The notes under the pieces were generated by a model. That model saw only the letters and a program-made list of their open reading frames with translations, ran no database searches and was not told the DNA's origin. The translations under genes and the position numbers were made by a program. This document shows, in pieces, positions 41,801 to 58,352 of a DNA stretch of 64,000 nucleotides; the stretch's first letter is position 1, and each line of letters starts with the position of its first letter. The stretch covers positions 1,432,402 to 1,496,401 of the forward strand of contig SSBO01000007.1 of assembly GCA_005281725.1 (NCBI GenBank), in the 5' to 3' direction. Source of the stretch: Wuchereria bancrofti (Eukaryota; Nematoda; Chromadorea; Rhabditida; Onchocercidae).

Positions 41801-43582
41801 TTTCCTCATTACAATTCCTATTTTGTCAATTTTCATTATTACTTTGTATAATTTATAAGAAGGATTGTGAAAAATTTTTAGACTTGATATATTGAGTTTT
41901 AATTGAACAAATTTATTCGAATTTTTGAGATTTTTATTAGTTACATGCACTATCCCTTAAATTATCCACATACAGTAAATGATTTTACAGTTTCTTTTAA
42001 ATTCTGCGCTATTATTCCATTTTACCGCATAACACTAATTTCAAATCTCCCAATAACTTCTGAACATCAAAGGATACATTGAAGATAACCTGCATTAAAT
42101 TTACATTTCAGCAAAAGTTTTAGGTAAGCAAGAAAGCAAGAAGAATTAGTTTAAGCGAAACATTTTTTTCTGAAGCATATTTTTTTCTCCAGGCTCTATA
42201 TTTCTCAATATTTTAGCCAAAGCATTGATGTCAGCAAGTTAAGGACTGCATGATATTATCAACGAAGTCTTCAGGAAATCATTTCATGTGTGGGCATTGA
42301 TGTTTCTGTGACTGAAAAACGATTATCTCTTACTTCCGAGCAGAACTGCGCATATTTTTAATTTTAACCAATAGAAACAAATTAATTGGTGCTTCTTTTT
42401 TTTGAAGCTAAATTTAGAATTACAAACAGAAAAAAATTTTTGACAGTATATTTGTTAGGAAATGAAATGGTCTGATTGTTTATGGCAAAAAAAAGTAATA
42501 TGTGGAAAATAAGTTTAATTTTTGACGGAATAAGTAAAATTGAAATAGAAGAGAGGAAAAATGTCAACTTTATTGACCATCATTGTATGGGAAAGTTTAC
42601 ACATTTCTAAGAATAAGTAACACTAATTACCTGTTTCTTTTTTATCCACGACTGATGTTGCAAGAAAAGAAATTTTAAATTGAATAGGCTTGCAGATGCA
42701 TTTAGTTGGAAAAATTTTTTTGATATTTCATTTTCATTTGAAATCATTCCAAAACATTTTATTTTGCACATCTCTTAGAATCAGAAGAAAAAAGTAGTTG
42801 AAAAGGAAAGAAAAACGAGACAAGATAAGCAAATAGTCTAAGCTTAATGATAGGAGAAGGGTAGAGAAGCAATACTTAAAATTTCGGTTTAGTTAAATTT
42901 TGTTTGCAGTTAATCTAAAAGTACACTAATTTGCAAGACTATTCATTTTTATTCAAATATTTGATAAATGAAATAGTTCGAATAAATTTTCGGCAAGTGG
43001 ATTTTACCTTTAACATTTCAATTTTTTATCGGTACATCTTATTCTATTTTATTTATTTATTTTTTGTTACTGATTATTGCCTGATAAAAGGCAACATTTG
43101 TGCGTACACATTTTCGGAATGGTGGTGTTGTAATTATAATGGCCAATCATAAATTAATTAAAAAAACCATTCCAGTTAGAAACTACAAAATCAGAACCAG
43201 TTTACTGCTATAATTAATTGTCGCAAATTAAATTGCAATACGTGCTAAAATTTCATTTTTATTGTCCTTGCAGTTATCTGTCAAACTTCATAAATCCTTG
43301 TTTAGCATTAAATTAAAATGACCTCAAATATTAGTAATTTACGTGTAGCTTTTTTAGTTTTGAAGCAAATTTTAAATAACTAAATATCATAAGTCAACGA
43401 TTGCCTATTCGATGACATATCAGATACATTTTAAAATTATAAATTAGCACCAATTCAATTTTGGATAACTAATCGAGTATAACACAAACAAACTGCCACC
43501 CATGGGAAAGGAATATGTTTCAAAAGTTTGTTAATTTTTAGGACACACAGATAAGGATGATTTATTAGGATGTGGACGAACG

Positions 43583-48894
<5,312 letters not shown>

Positions 48895-48907
48895 AGAAAT
48901 TTTACTC

Positions 48908-48913
48908 AATAAA
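48908..48913 (+). terminator. Polyadenylation signal of acetylcholinesterase gene
   Basis: Second AATAAA, 14 bases past the stop codon; the first (48890-48895) overlaps the stop. Either could direct 3' end formation. Confidence 0.5.
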
Positions 48914-50125
48914 GTTTCAAATTAATTGACTTTGAAAATTCAAATTAATTGACTTTCATAACAAATAAATCAGAATCAAAGCAGTTTTTAGAAAAAACAG
49001 TTATCTAAATGGAACTTTTATTCATATCGGCGGGGGAAAAAAGGGAATGATATAATAGATGATTCCTATCAGTCAATGATAACTTTACTGGGACAAGATT
49101 TAATCATTTATGTTTCAGATATCGATTGACTGAAATTTCTTTCTCTTTTAAATAAAGTTTGTCATTGTTCCCTAATTCATCCCTATTTGATGTATAAATG
49201 TGAATGTCGCGTTGTTTAAATTAAAAAAAAAGACCTTCACAGCGTGAATCGAAACTCATATAAAATTTAATTTTTTTCTTTTATATAGATGTAAATATAT
49301 TTTTATTTTGATTTTAGTGATTTCAGTTCTTATATTACTGTACAGTTCTTGTCTTGACATGCTATATAACTGAGAATTTGAAAAAATTAAAAAAAAAATT
49401 TCGAATGAAATGGGAAAGAAGAACGGAATGATACTTATATAACTGATAATGAGAAAAGTTGAGGTATTATCCCATTAGCTATTATCCCTAAATAGCATTA
49501 ATGGGATCACAACGTGAGCACACGTTTATAGGAAGACAGTGTGAACACGAGGGAGACAACGCAAACACGAAACAATGAACAAAGAAGTTACGTCAAACCG
49601 TACTTTTGTACTGTTGGCGCTACTCAGAGCTACTACTACTATAATTCACGGGCCGCAAGGTCTTGCGTAGGTGTGGTGCCAATGATTTGTGGATGTTACA
49701 TGCTTCTGAGTTGTAGGGATGTGAAGTTAAGCGGTAAGAGTTGATCTTGATGAAAAACAGAAGATTGTAAATTTCTAGTCAATTATAGGTCACATGTCAT
49801 AATGATCATAAACTCGCGTGACCTTTCCTATACCATTTCCATGGCTAAAATGTCAGAACCCATTCCATCCTTTTTACTTGAGTTACATTATTTTAATTAA
49901 CGACTACGTTTGATCTTTACTTCCTTGTTAAATTCAGCACGTGATTAGATACATGCAATAAAATAAGTGAACTAAAAAATGTTTATCAAGGCCAGTTCAG
50001 AGCTGTACTTCTAGTGTAATCAAATATATGTGTACGAGAAGAAATGGATTATGTTCCATTCAACTTGTTCACGCTGCATTTAAATCTTAAATTATCTTGT
50101 TTCAATAATTTAAGGATTTGGAGGA
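48914..50125. other. Intergenic between acetylcholinesterase and prolyl-tRNA synthetase
   Basis: AT-rich at first, with a short direct repeat (CAAATTAATTGACTTT) near 48918-48956. The part at about 49500-49750 is richer in GC and has a 67-codon open frame with no recognisable features; it could include promoter or 5' leader of the next gene. Confidence 0.4.
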
Positions 50126-53100
50126 ATGAGAGTGCATCGAGCATCTACGATGTTGCTTGGCTCACTGGATGTCAAGATGAAAACAGCCCAAATTTTCCAT
50201 CAGCTTATGCTTTCCAAAGCGCTGATTGCCCAAGAGCACAAAGGAATATATTCGATACTTCCTATTGGTATTTTCTAAACTTCCCTTTCAATGATTCGAG
50301 AGATTTGCTGCTGGTCTCAAGAGAAGACAAAGTCAGGATGATTAGTTTGAATCTATATGTTCTGTGGCAAAAGTTTTATAGGAATTGAAAAGCCCATTGG
50401 ATTTAACAGTTTTTAACTTCCCACTTTGGTCAGCGCATCATCGATTTTTTTTTTTTGGTCAGCGCATCATCGATAAATTAGTAAAAGTGATTGAAACGGA
50501 ACTAAATGCTATTGGTGCTCATAAAATCAGTATGCCGATACTGGGTGCGAAAGAAATGTGGCAAAAAGCTGGTCGATGGAATGCTTTCGAATCAGAAATG
50601 TTTCATTTGAGTGATAAAACGAATCAGAGTTATTGTCTTCAGCCAACTCATGAAGAGATGGTAACAAAGTTGGTTGCCGAACAAGGTAATATGGTCAGCA
50701 TGGTTATTGCAAAATGCCAGGTTTCAAAGGCACTGAGTTTTCATTTTACTGCTCTTGCACTTTAAGACGTTAATTTTTGCTCACATAATATAGCTCCTTG
50801 ATCAAATGTATATACTTTATCGCAAGAATGAGAACACAAATTGGTGTTGTTTAAGATAGCTAATCATTTTTACGGAAATTTTGGCAGTCGCATAGAATCA
50901 AATTAAAAGTATATTGGTGACTAAGGAACATTTTTTTGTATACTATCTCCTTAATAACGGGACTGCTACGATAGGTTCTCCTTATTAATTAGTGTATTGG
51001 CATACTGTTTATCGAGATCTATGAAGAGTGGATTTCATTAAGATTGATTTAAGGTGAAATTAAGTGGGCGGAATATTCTTTGGCCCAAAGTGCTTTACAG
51101 CAGTAGACCATGGCATTTTCTTTTTTGTCTTTCATTTTTTATTTTAAGGGAGTTTCCTTAGAAACATGAAAAAATGAAACTTCTTATTTCAGGTGAATTG
51201 AGACAAACTGTCTATCCGTTAATGCTCTATCAAATCGGGCCAAAATTTCGTGATGAGACAGTTGTCGGACATGGATTTCTTCGCAGTAGAGAATTTTTGA
51301 TGAATGACTTATATTCTTTTGATCTTACGGAACAAAATGCTTCAGATACTTACAGTCTTGTTAGTGAAGTAAGCATTTATTATTATATGGAATTCGAGTC
51401 TTGTAAATGAGTGTTACAGTAGCTTTGTAGAATGGATTGGGGATGAATTATTATGACGGTGATCAGTAAGCCGTATTAGTTTTTTCAGTCAATAATCTCA
51501 CAAATTATTGTTTTGATTTTATATTTAAATGTTTTTTTCATTTGAAACATTTCTTGTATCATTTTCTTCCAAATTACGGTGCAGGTAGGATGTATTTTTT
51601 ACAGACATATCAACGAATATTTCATGATCGCCTCGACATTAATTTTTATATTGTTCGAGCCGATGCTGGAAACATCGGTGGTGACATGTCACACGAATAT
51701 CATTTACCGTGTAAGACAGGCCGCGATAGTATTGCTTACTGTTCGGAATGTAATTTAGGTTAACTTTTTGTTATATCTTTAGTTTCATTGAAATTTAAAT
51801 TAGCGCTAAAATTTATCATTCTTTAAGAAAAGATGGATAAATTTTCACTTGAAAAAGCTGTATGGGATCACTTGGATTTCTCAAGATTTCATTCGGTTTT
51901 TTTGTCGCCTTGGTTACAAAAAAGAAAAGCTTTTCATTGGTTTGGAATGTAACTCATAGGCCTTTGAGACTTTTTAAATGTATGTGGTGTTTTTTACAAC
52001 TTTTCTCCAGAAGTCAGGGTAGCATAGTTTCTTGAACTTTACCATTTTCGTTGCTAATCTTGTGAAAGATTAATTTCCTTTCTTTTTCTTTTTCAGGTAT
52101 AAATCATGATCTGTTGAAACGTGGTGAAAAACCTTGTTGCTGTAGCGAGGAATATATTTCGATTGTTGAAACGATTGAAATAGCTCATACATTTCAGTTA
52201 GGGGATTTGTTCACCAAAAAATTTGGGGCCAAACATGGTGGTCAACCATTGATAATGAACTGTTTTGGAATCGGCATTGGTAATTTGCAGTATTTGAAAC
52301 AGCTGTTTTTTACTTTGCTGTTTGGTTTACTTCTAACAGTTATGTGGAGAAGATACGACGAAAGGAGAATAGTTAGATCAGTCTGCTGGATAAGGATATT
52401 CAGTTTTGCTTTATACTGCATAGTTGTGAAACTTTGATGAATAATATAGTCAATAAACATTGGGCATTTTCAGGTCGTTTGATAGCAGCCTTAATTGACT
52501 CAATGTCACCCAGTACAAAAGCTCTTCGTTTGCCATATGCATTAGCCCCTTTTAAAGTGGCCGTTATTCTGCCAAACAAAACTCAGTCCGAAACGATGGA
52601 ATTTGCTGAAGATATTATCGGTCATCTCAGTCAGATATCATCTCTACAAAATGATATTTTTGTTGATGACCGACTGGATAATTCAATTGGAAGGCGACTG
52701 CTTGCGACCGCAAATCTAGGTCATATATTCTGAAATCCTAAAAAAGCTTTTAAAAAATTCACAGAGCAATGAGATAAAGTGAGTGTCCATTTGGGATTAA
52801 CAGTACAGGGTGCATTAGCGTGGAATTCATACATTCAGCATGCGGTCGTATTTCAGTAACGTTACACAATGTTGGAATGTTGGTCTTGATAGATAATCCA
52901 GTAATTTCTCTCTAGTTAAAATCTACTGCTAAATAAATCTTCAGTGATGCTAATAACATTTCTGTATATATTTTAATGGACACTTTTTCTTATATTGCTT
53001 TGCATCATTTTACTGTTAAATTCAGGAATTCCTCACATATTGGTAGTTGGAAATCGGACTGCTCGAACGTTGACTAGCAATCCAATCGTGGAGTATTATA

Positions 53101-53183
53101 GAACAGAAGCTTATAGTGATGAACTGATCAGTGTTGGGGATCTTGAATATGATGAAGTATCAAGATTTATTGCAAAGCTATAA
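50126..53183 (+). CDS. pars-2: Prolyl-tRNA synthetase, mitochondrial type (PARS2)
   Basis: Class II aminoacyl-tRNA synthetase of the short mitochondrial type, charging mitochondrial tRNA-Pro. Exons: 50126-50267, 50434-50685, 51193-51368, 51605-51758, 52097-52279, 52474-52719, 53026-53183; about 436 residues, near the usual PARS2 length. N-terminal MRVHRASTMLLGS looks like a mitochondrial targeting start. Motifs: HKGIYSILPIG; CLQPTHEEMVTKL; motif 2 YQIGPKFRDE with FLRSREFLMNDLYSFD; DAGNIGGDMSHEYHLP; motif 3 NCFGIGIGRLIAALID; then an anticodon-binding domain (PFKVAVILP; HILVVGNRTA). A bacterial-type editing insertion is absent. The start of exon 2 is disturbed by a 29-base duplication that copies GGTCAG and adds about eight codons (AHHRFFFF) before the conserved GQRIIDKL. 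Confidence 0.93.
50425..50474 (+). repeat. 29-bp period duplication at PARS2 exon 2 acceptor
   Basis: A 21-base word, TTTGGTCAGCGCATCATCGA plus T, is present at 50425-50445 and 50454-50474, separated by poly-T. The conserved coding sequence GQRIIDK uses the second copy; the frame that joins to exon 1 starts at or before the first copy. Confidence 0.85.
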
Positions 53184-53858
53184 AATTGTTCCGATTTTTA
53201 GGTGTGAATTTTTCTTCTTGAAGTTGTAACTAACATTGTATTTCCGTTTTGAAATCGGTGAGGAATTGATAATTGAAGGTAGTTGTTATTGCATTTCTTG
53301 CTATGTTTAATTTATTGTTTCACTACAATAAAACTTTTTTTCTTTTGTATTATTCCACCAAATATTTATGCTGCTCACACAATATTCATATCATTCTTGC
53401 AAACTTTTTTTTTCTCGTTTTTTTGTACTTTCAGTACTTGTGTCAACTTTAGCAATATTTATTCATCATTGTTAGTTTATTTGGCATTACTGATAACAAC
53501 GAGAAAGTTAAAGGTCATGTGTATTAAGATCTAAGCAGTGTTTCAAGTTTTGTTCTTTGTAAGATAGATGGGTTGAATGCGGGACAATTGATAAGACAGC
53601 CAATCTTTTTGACTGTGAATTTTGTCGGAAGGATCGTCATTTGAAGATAAATGATAAGGGAAAAAACGATCGATTGGAGGGATAAGACATGTGGTGGGTT
53701 GCGTGAGAAATCGGTTTTGTGGCTGCCAAAATACAAATACAAATAAATTTGCAGATTTATTTTATGTACTGGCTTGGATGTATTATGGCTTTGAATTACT
53801 GTCATTAACTGAAACATACTTCCCGTCCATAATCAAGATTCTTTGGCAAAGATTCCAT
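53184..53858. other. Spacer between PARS2 and TRMT5
   Basis: Starts with the PARS2 3' untranslated region. T-rich, no supported gene. A minus-strand 97-codon frame at 53524-53817 is considered a shadow. Confidence 0.45.
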
Positions 53859-56800
53859 ATGAAGAAACTGTCGTCGATGCTTACTATTTCCAGTAAAGTT
53901 CGAGGAATTACTATTCTTACGGACAATGAAAAAAAGTTATTCAAGTTGGTGAAAAACTGTTAATGAAATTATTGGAATATATTAGGCGCTATTAGCATCG
54001 GGAAAGATTTATAATGAGTGATAGTTTGAGGTTCATTTCATTCTTAAATATTCTGTGAAGTGTGTTACAAGATGATTTTTTTATATTCATAGTAACATAA
54101 GGTATTTCCCATCACTGCTGAAACTCGAATTGGTTAATCATTTCACATAAATATGCCACCTCTTGGAAATTATTCTATTAGTTATTTTGATAGCCTAATG
54201 AGAAAGCTTCGTAGTCGTATAAAAGTCTAAACTTTTCCGTCCATCAAAATCCACGTAAATTCTTGTCAAATTTATTAAGTGTATTTTCTGCGATTGTTGA
54301 AAAATATGGAAATATTTAATTTACTGGAAGTTTGAAAAAGCAAATATTTAAAACAACGGAAAATTGCACAAGTTGAGAAGTAAGTTTGGTCAGTTTTTCA
54401 TAGGACTTATATTATTAAGAATTATGGATATGGGAGTTTCTTGCTGATTTTCCCACTTCGCTATTAGAGATATATCGATCAAAAAAAAAGTCGGATTAGA
54501 ATATTTAGTAAAAGGTCAGATTCTCTTCATTACAGTTTCTTGTCTGTTTCAGCAAAGAAATCACTTTACCGGTCGTAATTGTACCGCCGAAGGTTATCAG
54601 TCGTCTGATTGGATGTAAGGAAATAGCAGATAGAACGGTAGGACGATTTTGTAATAAAATTAAGGTAATTCTATTATAATTTGTTTCGAGATTCGTGGCA
54701 TTCAAAATTCGCAACACTTGATATTCGTGACTATAAAAATGAATCTCGCTTAAGTCAGTCAATTTGGGTTATGTTGTAATTCATTTTGTGATTGTCAGGA
54801 ATTTGATCTGAATTCTTCAGAATTTCAGCCTGTCATAAATATTCCAAAACAAAGCGAAAAAGCTATTGTATTTAATCCCGAAAAGATGGATGAAAATACA
54901 AGAAATGTTGTTTTGAACACTATAGAAAACTTGACGGGTCTTACAGCCAAGTTCGATTCTTACGATATAGCCTTGAATTATGATGACTGGCCCATAAAGT
55001 CATGCATTACTGCAATTTTACCGGAGGGACTCGAGTTCGGGTATGCTGATTATTTAGTAGTGATTTTTTTAATTGAAATTTTATGTTTAAAAATTTTCTA
55101 AAATTAAATTGTCTTTAAAATCTAAAAAATAATTACTGTAATCTTCAGCGGTTTCTCTCAAATCGGTCATATTGTCCATGTGAATTTGCGAGAAGAGTTA
55201 CTTTTATATAAAAAAATTATTGGGAAAATACTTCTCGACAAAATCACCAATTGTAAGTATGTGTTTTCATTTTATTCAGTGCTGGCAGTTCGGAATATCA
55301 GTTTGTATCATGACGGATAAATAGCTGGATGGCTTCGATATATTCAAATTGTGAGATTTTCAGGATTAAGATACCATGCATATCGCTGAATTTTCCATAT
55401 TTGTTTTCATTTGTTTTTTAACTTGAAAAAGTAATTTTTCCACTCAAAAAAGTAATTTTTCTCCCAAACTATTCTCACATACTAAAAATGCAGGACAGTT
55501 ATTAATAAGTTGGATGCAATCGGACATAAATATCGTACATTTGAACTTGATTTGCTTGCTGGTGAGGAAAATTATAAGACTGAGGTGCATGAAGAAAAAC
55601 TACGCTATCAGCTGGATTTTAGTCAGGTTATTTTTCAGTTTTTTTACATGGTGAAAGTTAGAATTTGTGTTACTGCTTTTATTTCTTTTTTGTTTATTAT
55701 TTAATACAAGTACTTACATCAAAAATGACTAGAAATATATTCTTTCAAATCAATTATAGGTGTTTTATAACCCAAGATTAAGCACAGAACATAAGAGGAT
55801 AGTGCGCAAAATTGGTAAGCGGTCAATTTTTTATGATTGCTGTGCTGGTATCGGACCTTTCGTTTTACCGGTGATAAGGAATGGTGTTCATCATGTTTTA
55901 GCAAATGACCTAAATCCGAATTGTATTGATTATCTCAAGCGAAATATGGAACTGAATCGTGTAGGTTTTACTCATCTCCATTATAAATTATGATTCCTAT
56001 TCCAATTGTAGTTTTTTTACAGGAAATATTATCAAATTAAAAATTTTTGTTTTGCTACATTTTTTTTATTTTTTAAAACTTTGAATTCCATTTTTTCTTC
56101 ATTCCAAATTTTTCACTTTTCTTCTTTCATAATACGCACAGTCCTTCATCTCTTTGCGGGTATTTCTTTTCCCAAAATTATTCAATATAAGTTTTAGTTA
56201 TCATTCGAGCGGCTGAAATTGTATAACATGGATGGAGCCGTATTTATCAAGAATGTTATCGCAGATGATTTGACAAATGAAGCAAAAAATTACAATATCT
56301 CTAGTTCTAGAGGTTTTATATCAATTATTATTTCTGTTTTTTTTCTTTTTCTTTAATTTTGTTGTGGAAGTCAAACTTTTCCAACAGAAATTTTGATTTA
56401 TTTCTGTTCTCAAACTTTTATTTTTCTCTATTTTCAGATAAGATTCCCACAGATGCACATGTAGTAATGAACTTGCCAGGCATCTCGCTAAATTTTCTTC
56501 CTTATTTTCGGGGTTGTCTACATGATAAACTCAATTTGCCAGGTTAGTGAACAGTTCACGTGGCTGTATGAGGGAGTTTTTGAATTTTCTAGAAAGAAAG
56601 TGATCTTTTATCGTGTTGCTATGCAATTTTGTTGTAGACACTACCCTTCCATTTCCGTTGTTTGTGCACTGTCATTTTTTTGTAAAAGCACCGGATGATT
56701 TGGAGGATAACTGGTACTTCGATGAAGCACGAAATTTGATACGCAAAAGTATTGGGTAAGCTTTGTTAGCAATAAAAAATTTATTAGGTTCACTCGAATT

Positions 56801-57251
56801 AATTGAATTTCGCTTTCCAAAATGAGTGTTTTTATTTATTTATTTATTTGAGATGCTAACAAAATTTATAAAAAAGAGCTTTTCTTCACAATTTTACGTG
56901 ATTGCTTCTCAAATTTTATATTAATCCGCAGGAATGAATTTAGATCATTGTGTTAACTGTTTAGTTTTCAGTATCTCGGAGTTGAATTTCACTGAAGTAC
57001 GTTTTGTTCGAAAAGTTGCTGGGCGTAAGAATATGTTTTGTGTCACATTTCGACTTCCTGATGAATTTCTGTTCTCCCCTGATAATCAAAAACGTGAAGT
57101 CGACGGAGCCAACAGTGAAGAACTGGCAGAAGCAAAAGGATTCAGTGGTGACATCAGTAATGATGAACAACGAACCCATCCTCAGCAAATAGTTTGCGAA
57201 ATACAGATTGAACAGTTAGAGCCTGAGCTAAAGAAAAACAAACCCACTTAA
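53859..57251 (+). CDS. trmt5: tRNA (guanine37-N1)-methyltransferase TRMT5
   Basis: S-adenosylmethionine-dependent enzyme forming m1G37 next to the anticodon, which prevents +1 frameshifting; the animal protein acts in nucleus/cytosol and mitochondria. Exons: 53859-53944, 54553-54664, 54799-55040, 55149-55256, 55494-55626, 55760-55960, 56198-56312, 56438-56542, 56638-56755, 56972-57251; all phases join, about 499 residues against 509 in human. Motifs: [13 protein letters not shown] near the N-terminus; ILPEG followed by [31 protein letters not shown]-binding [31 protein letters not shown]; the catalytic-loop [39 protein letters not shown]. The C-terminus is Glu/Lys-rich and poorly conserved, as in the family. 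The start Met at 53859 is the first suited to the domain; upstream in-frame Mets exist in a longer open frame. Confidence 0.94.
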
Positions 57252-58352
57252 TGGAATTCTATCAGTAGTGTTTTTGATTGCCAGTGATGAAGTAAAATAT
57301 ATTTTTAGGCCTATTTTTTGAATTTTCCACACCTTTTTCTTGTTACAACTCGACCAAGTTTAATTTTCCAAACAGTTAGCTTTAGAGACGTCTTAAAGTT
57401 TCCCATTACACAGTGTACACCTAATTATTCTTTGTTGTTGTTCTCTTCTTTTGTACTTAAAAAAAAACAAGATTATATTACAATTGAGAAATTATCGTGT
57501 TTTTAATTCCTTACTTCTGACAGAGTTTTATTTTGATATGGAAATATAGAACGAATGCCAATTTGAGTTTCAATACCTTCTGTTTGTAGCGTGGCAAAAA
57601 TCAATAGATAAGAGGAAAATGGTAATTTTGAAAACTTGGGAATTTTAAAAGGAAATGGAAATTTGAGTTAAATAAGGAGATTATGAAGTTAAGCCTAATT
57701 TCTCAGCTGATGTCGTACTCTTTGGTTTTGATTTGATTTTTTTTTTTTGGTAATATTCATCACTTACTATTATTATTGTGTTAATTTTTGAAAACACTGA
57801 GATTTAATTGTTTATTTTGATATTAATGATTTAGTGTTGCCAGAAATGTATGCAAATTGGACAATGCGCTTGTATGCCGTTGATGCAATAGCAATTAAGA
57901 AATGAGGTTATTCAAGAAATCTGAGAAAAGTTGTGTAACCAATAAAGTAAAATTATCAGCGGAAATATTCTAACTTGTCCATTTATTAGGTCCCTTTCGT
58001 AATTGATGGAATTCAAATCCTGATTTGATTGAAGTGGAGGTCAAGGTCACATTAAATTCATGAACCCAGAATGAGAGTAAGAAACAGCTATTTGCCTAGT
58101 TTGAAGCTTTTCATTTTACTTATGTTCCCTTGCATGCATCATTACGACATTCAATAAAATGGATGGAAGTAATATGTTCAAATGAAGTAAAGTGTTGAAA
58201 TTGGATGGAATATCATTTCGAAATAGGCCACTGGCCCTTTTCAAAGCTTACTTTAGGTGTACTTATTATATTTGCAGATGATTTATTATGCATCTTTTTG
58301 TTCTGTTTGCTAATCATTTGTTTACTTCCTTCAGATAACTGTTTGCATAATT
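57252..58352. other. Intergenic between TRMT5 and DMAC2L-like gene
   Basis: AT-rich. A pyrimidine-rich acceptor TTTACTTCCTTCAG at 58321-58334 sits 18 bases before the next ATG and may be a spliced-leader or 5' untranslated acceptor. The upstream open frame beginning at 58205 is not in phase with the gene. Confidence 0.45.

Larger units (their letters stand above)
30420..43582. other. 13-kb gene-poor interval between colmedin and acetylcholinesterase
   Basis: No gene model could be supported on either strand. The stretch is AT-rich, with a CT microsatellite at 35381-35407, a tripled 19-mer at 38817-38873, a 24-base direct repeat at 36988 and 37702, and trinucleotide-rich DNA near 41465-41520. 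A GC-richer island on the minus strand (about 33580-33480) looks like one exon. The two flanking genes diverge from here, so their regulatory elements may occupy part of it. Confidence 0.5.

Noticed and set aside
49541..49744. 67-codon frame as a 5' exon of PARS2
   Set aside because: The composition does not match PARS2 and the ATG at 50126 already gives a plausible presequence; no in-phase donor was evident.
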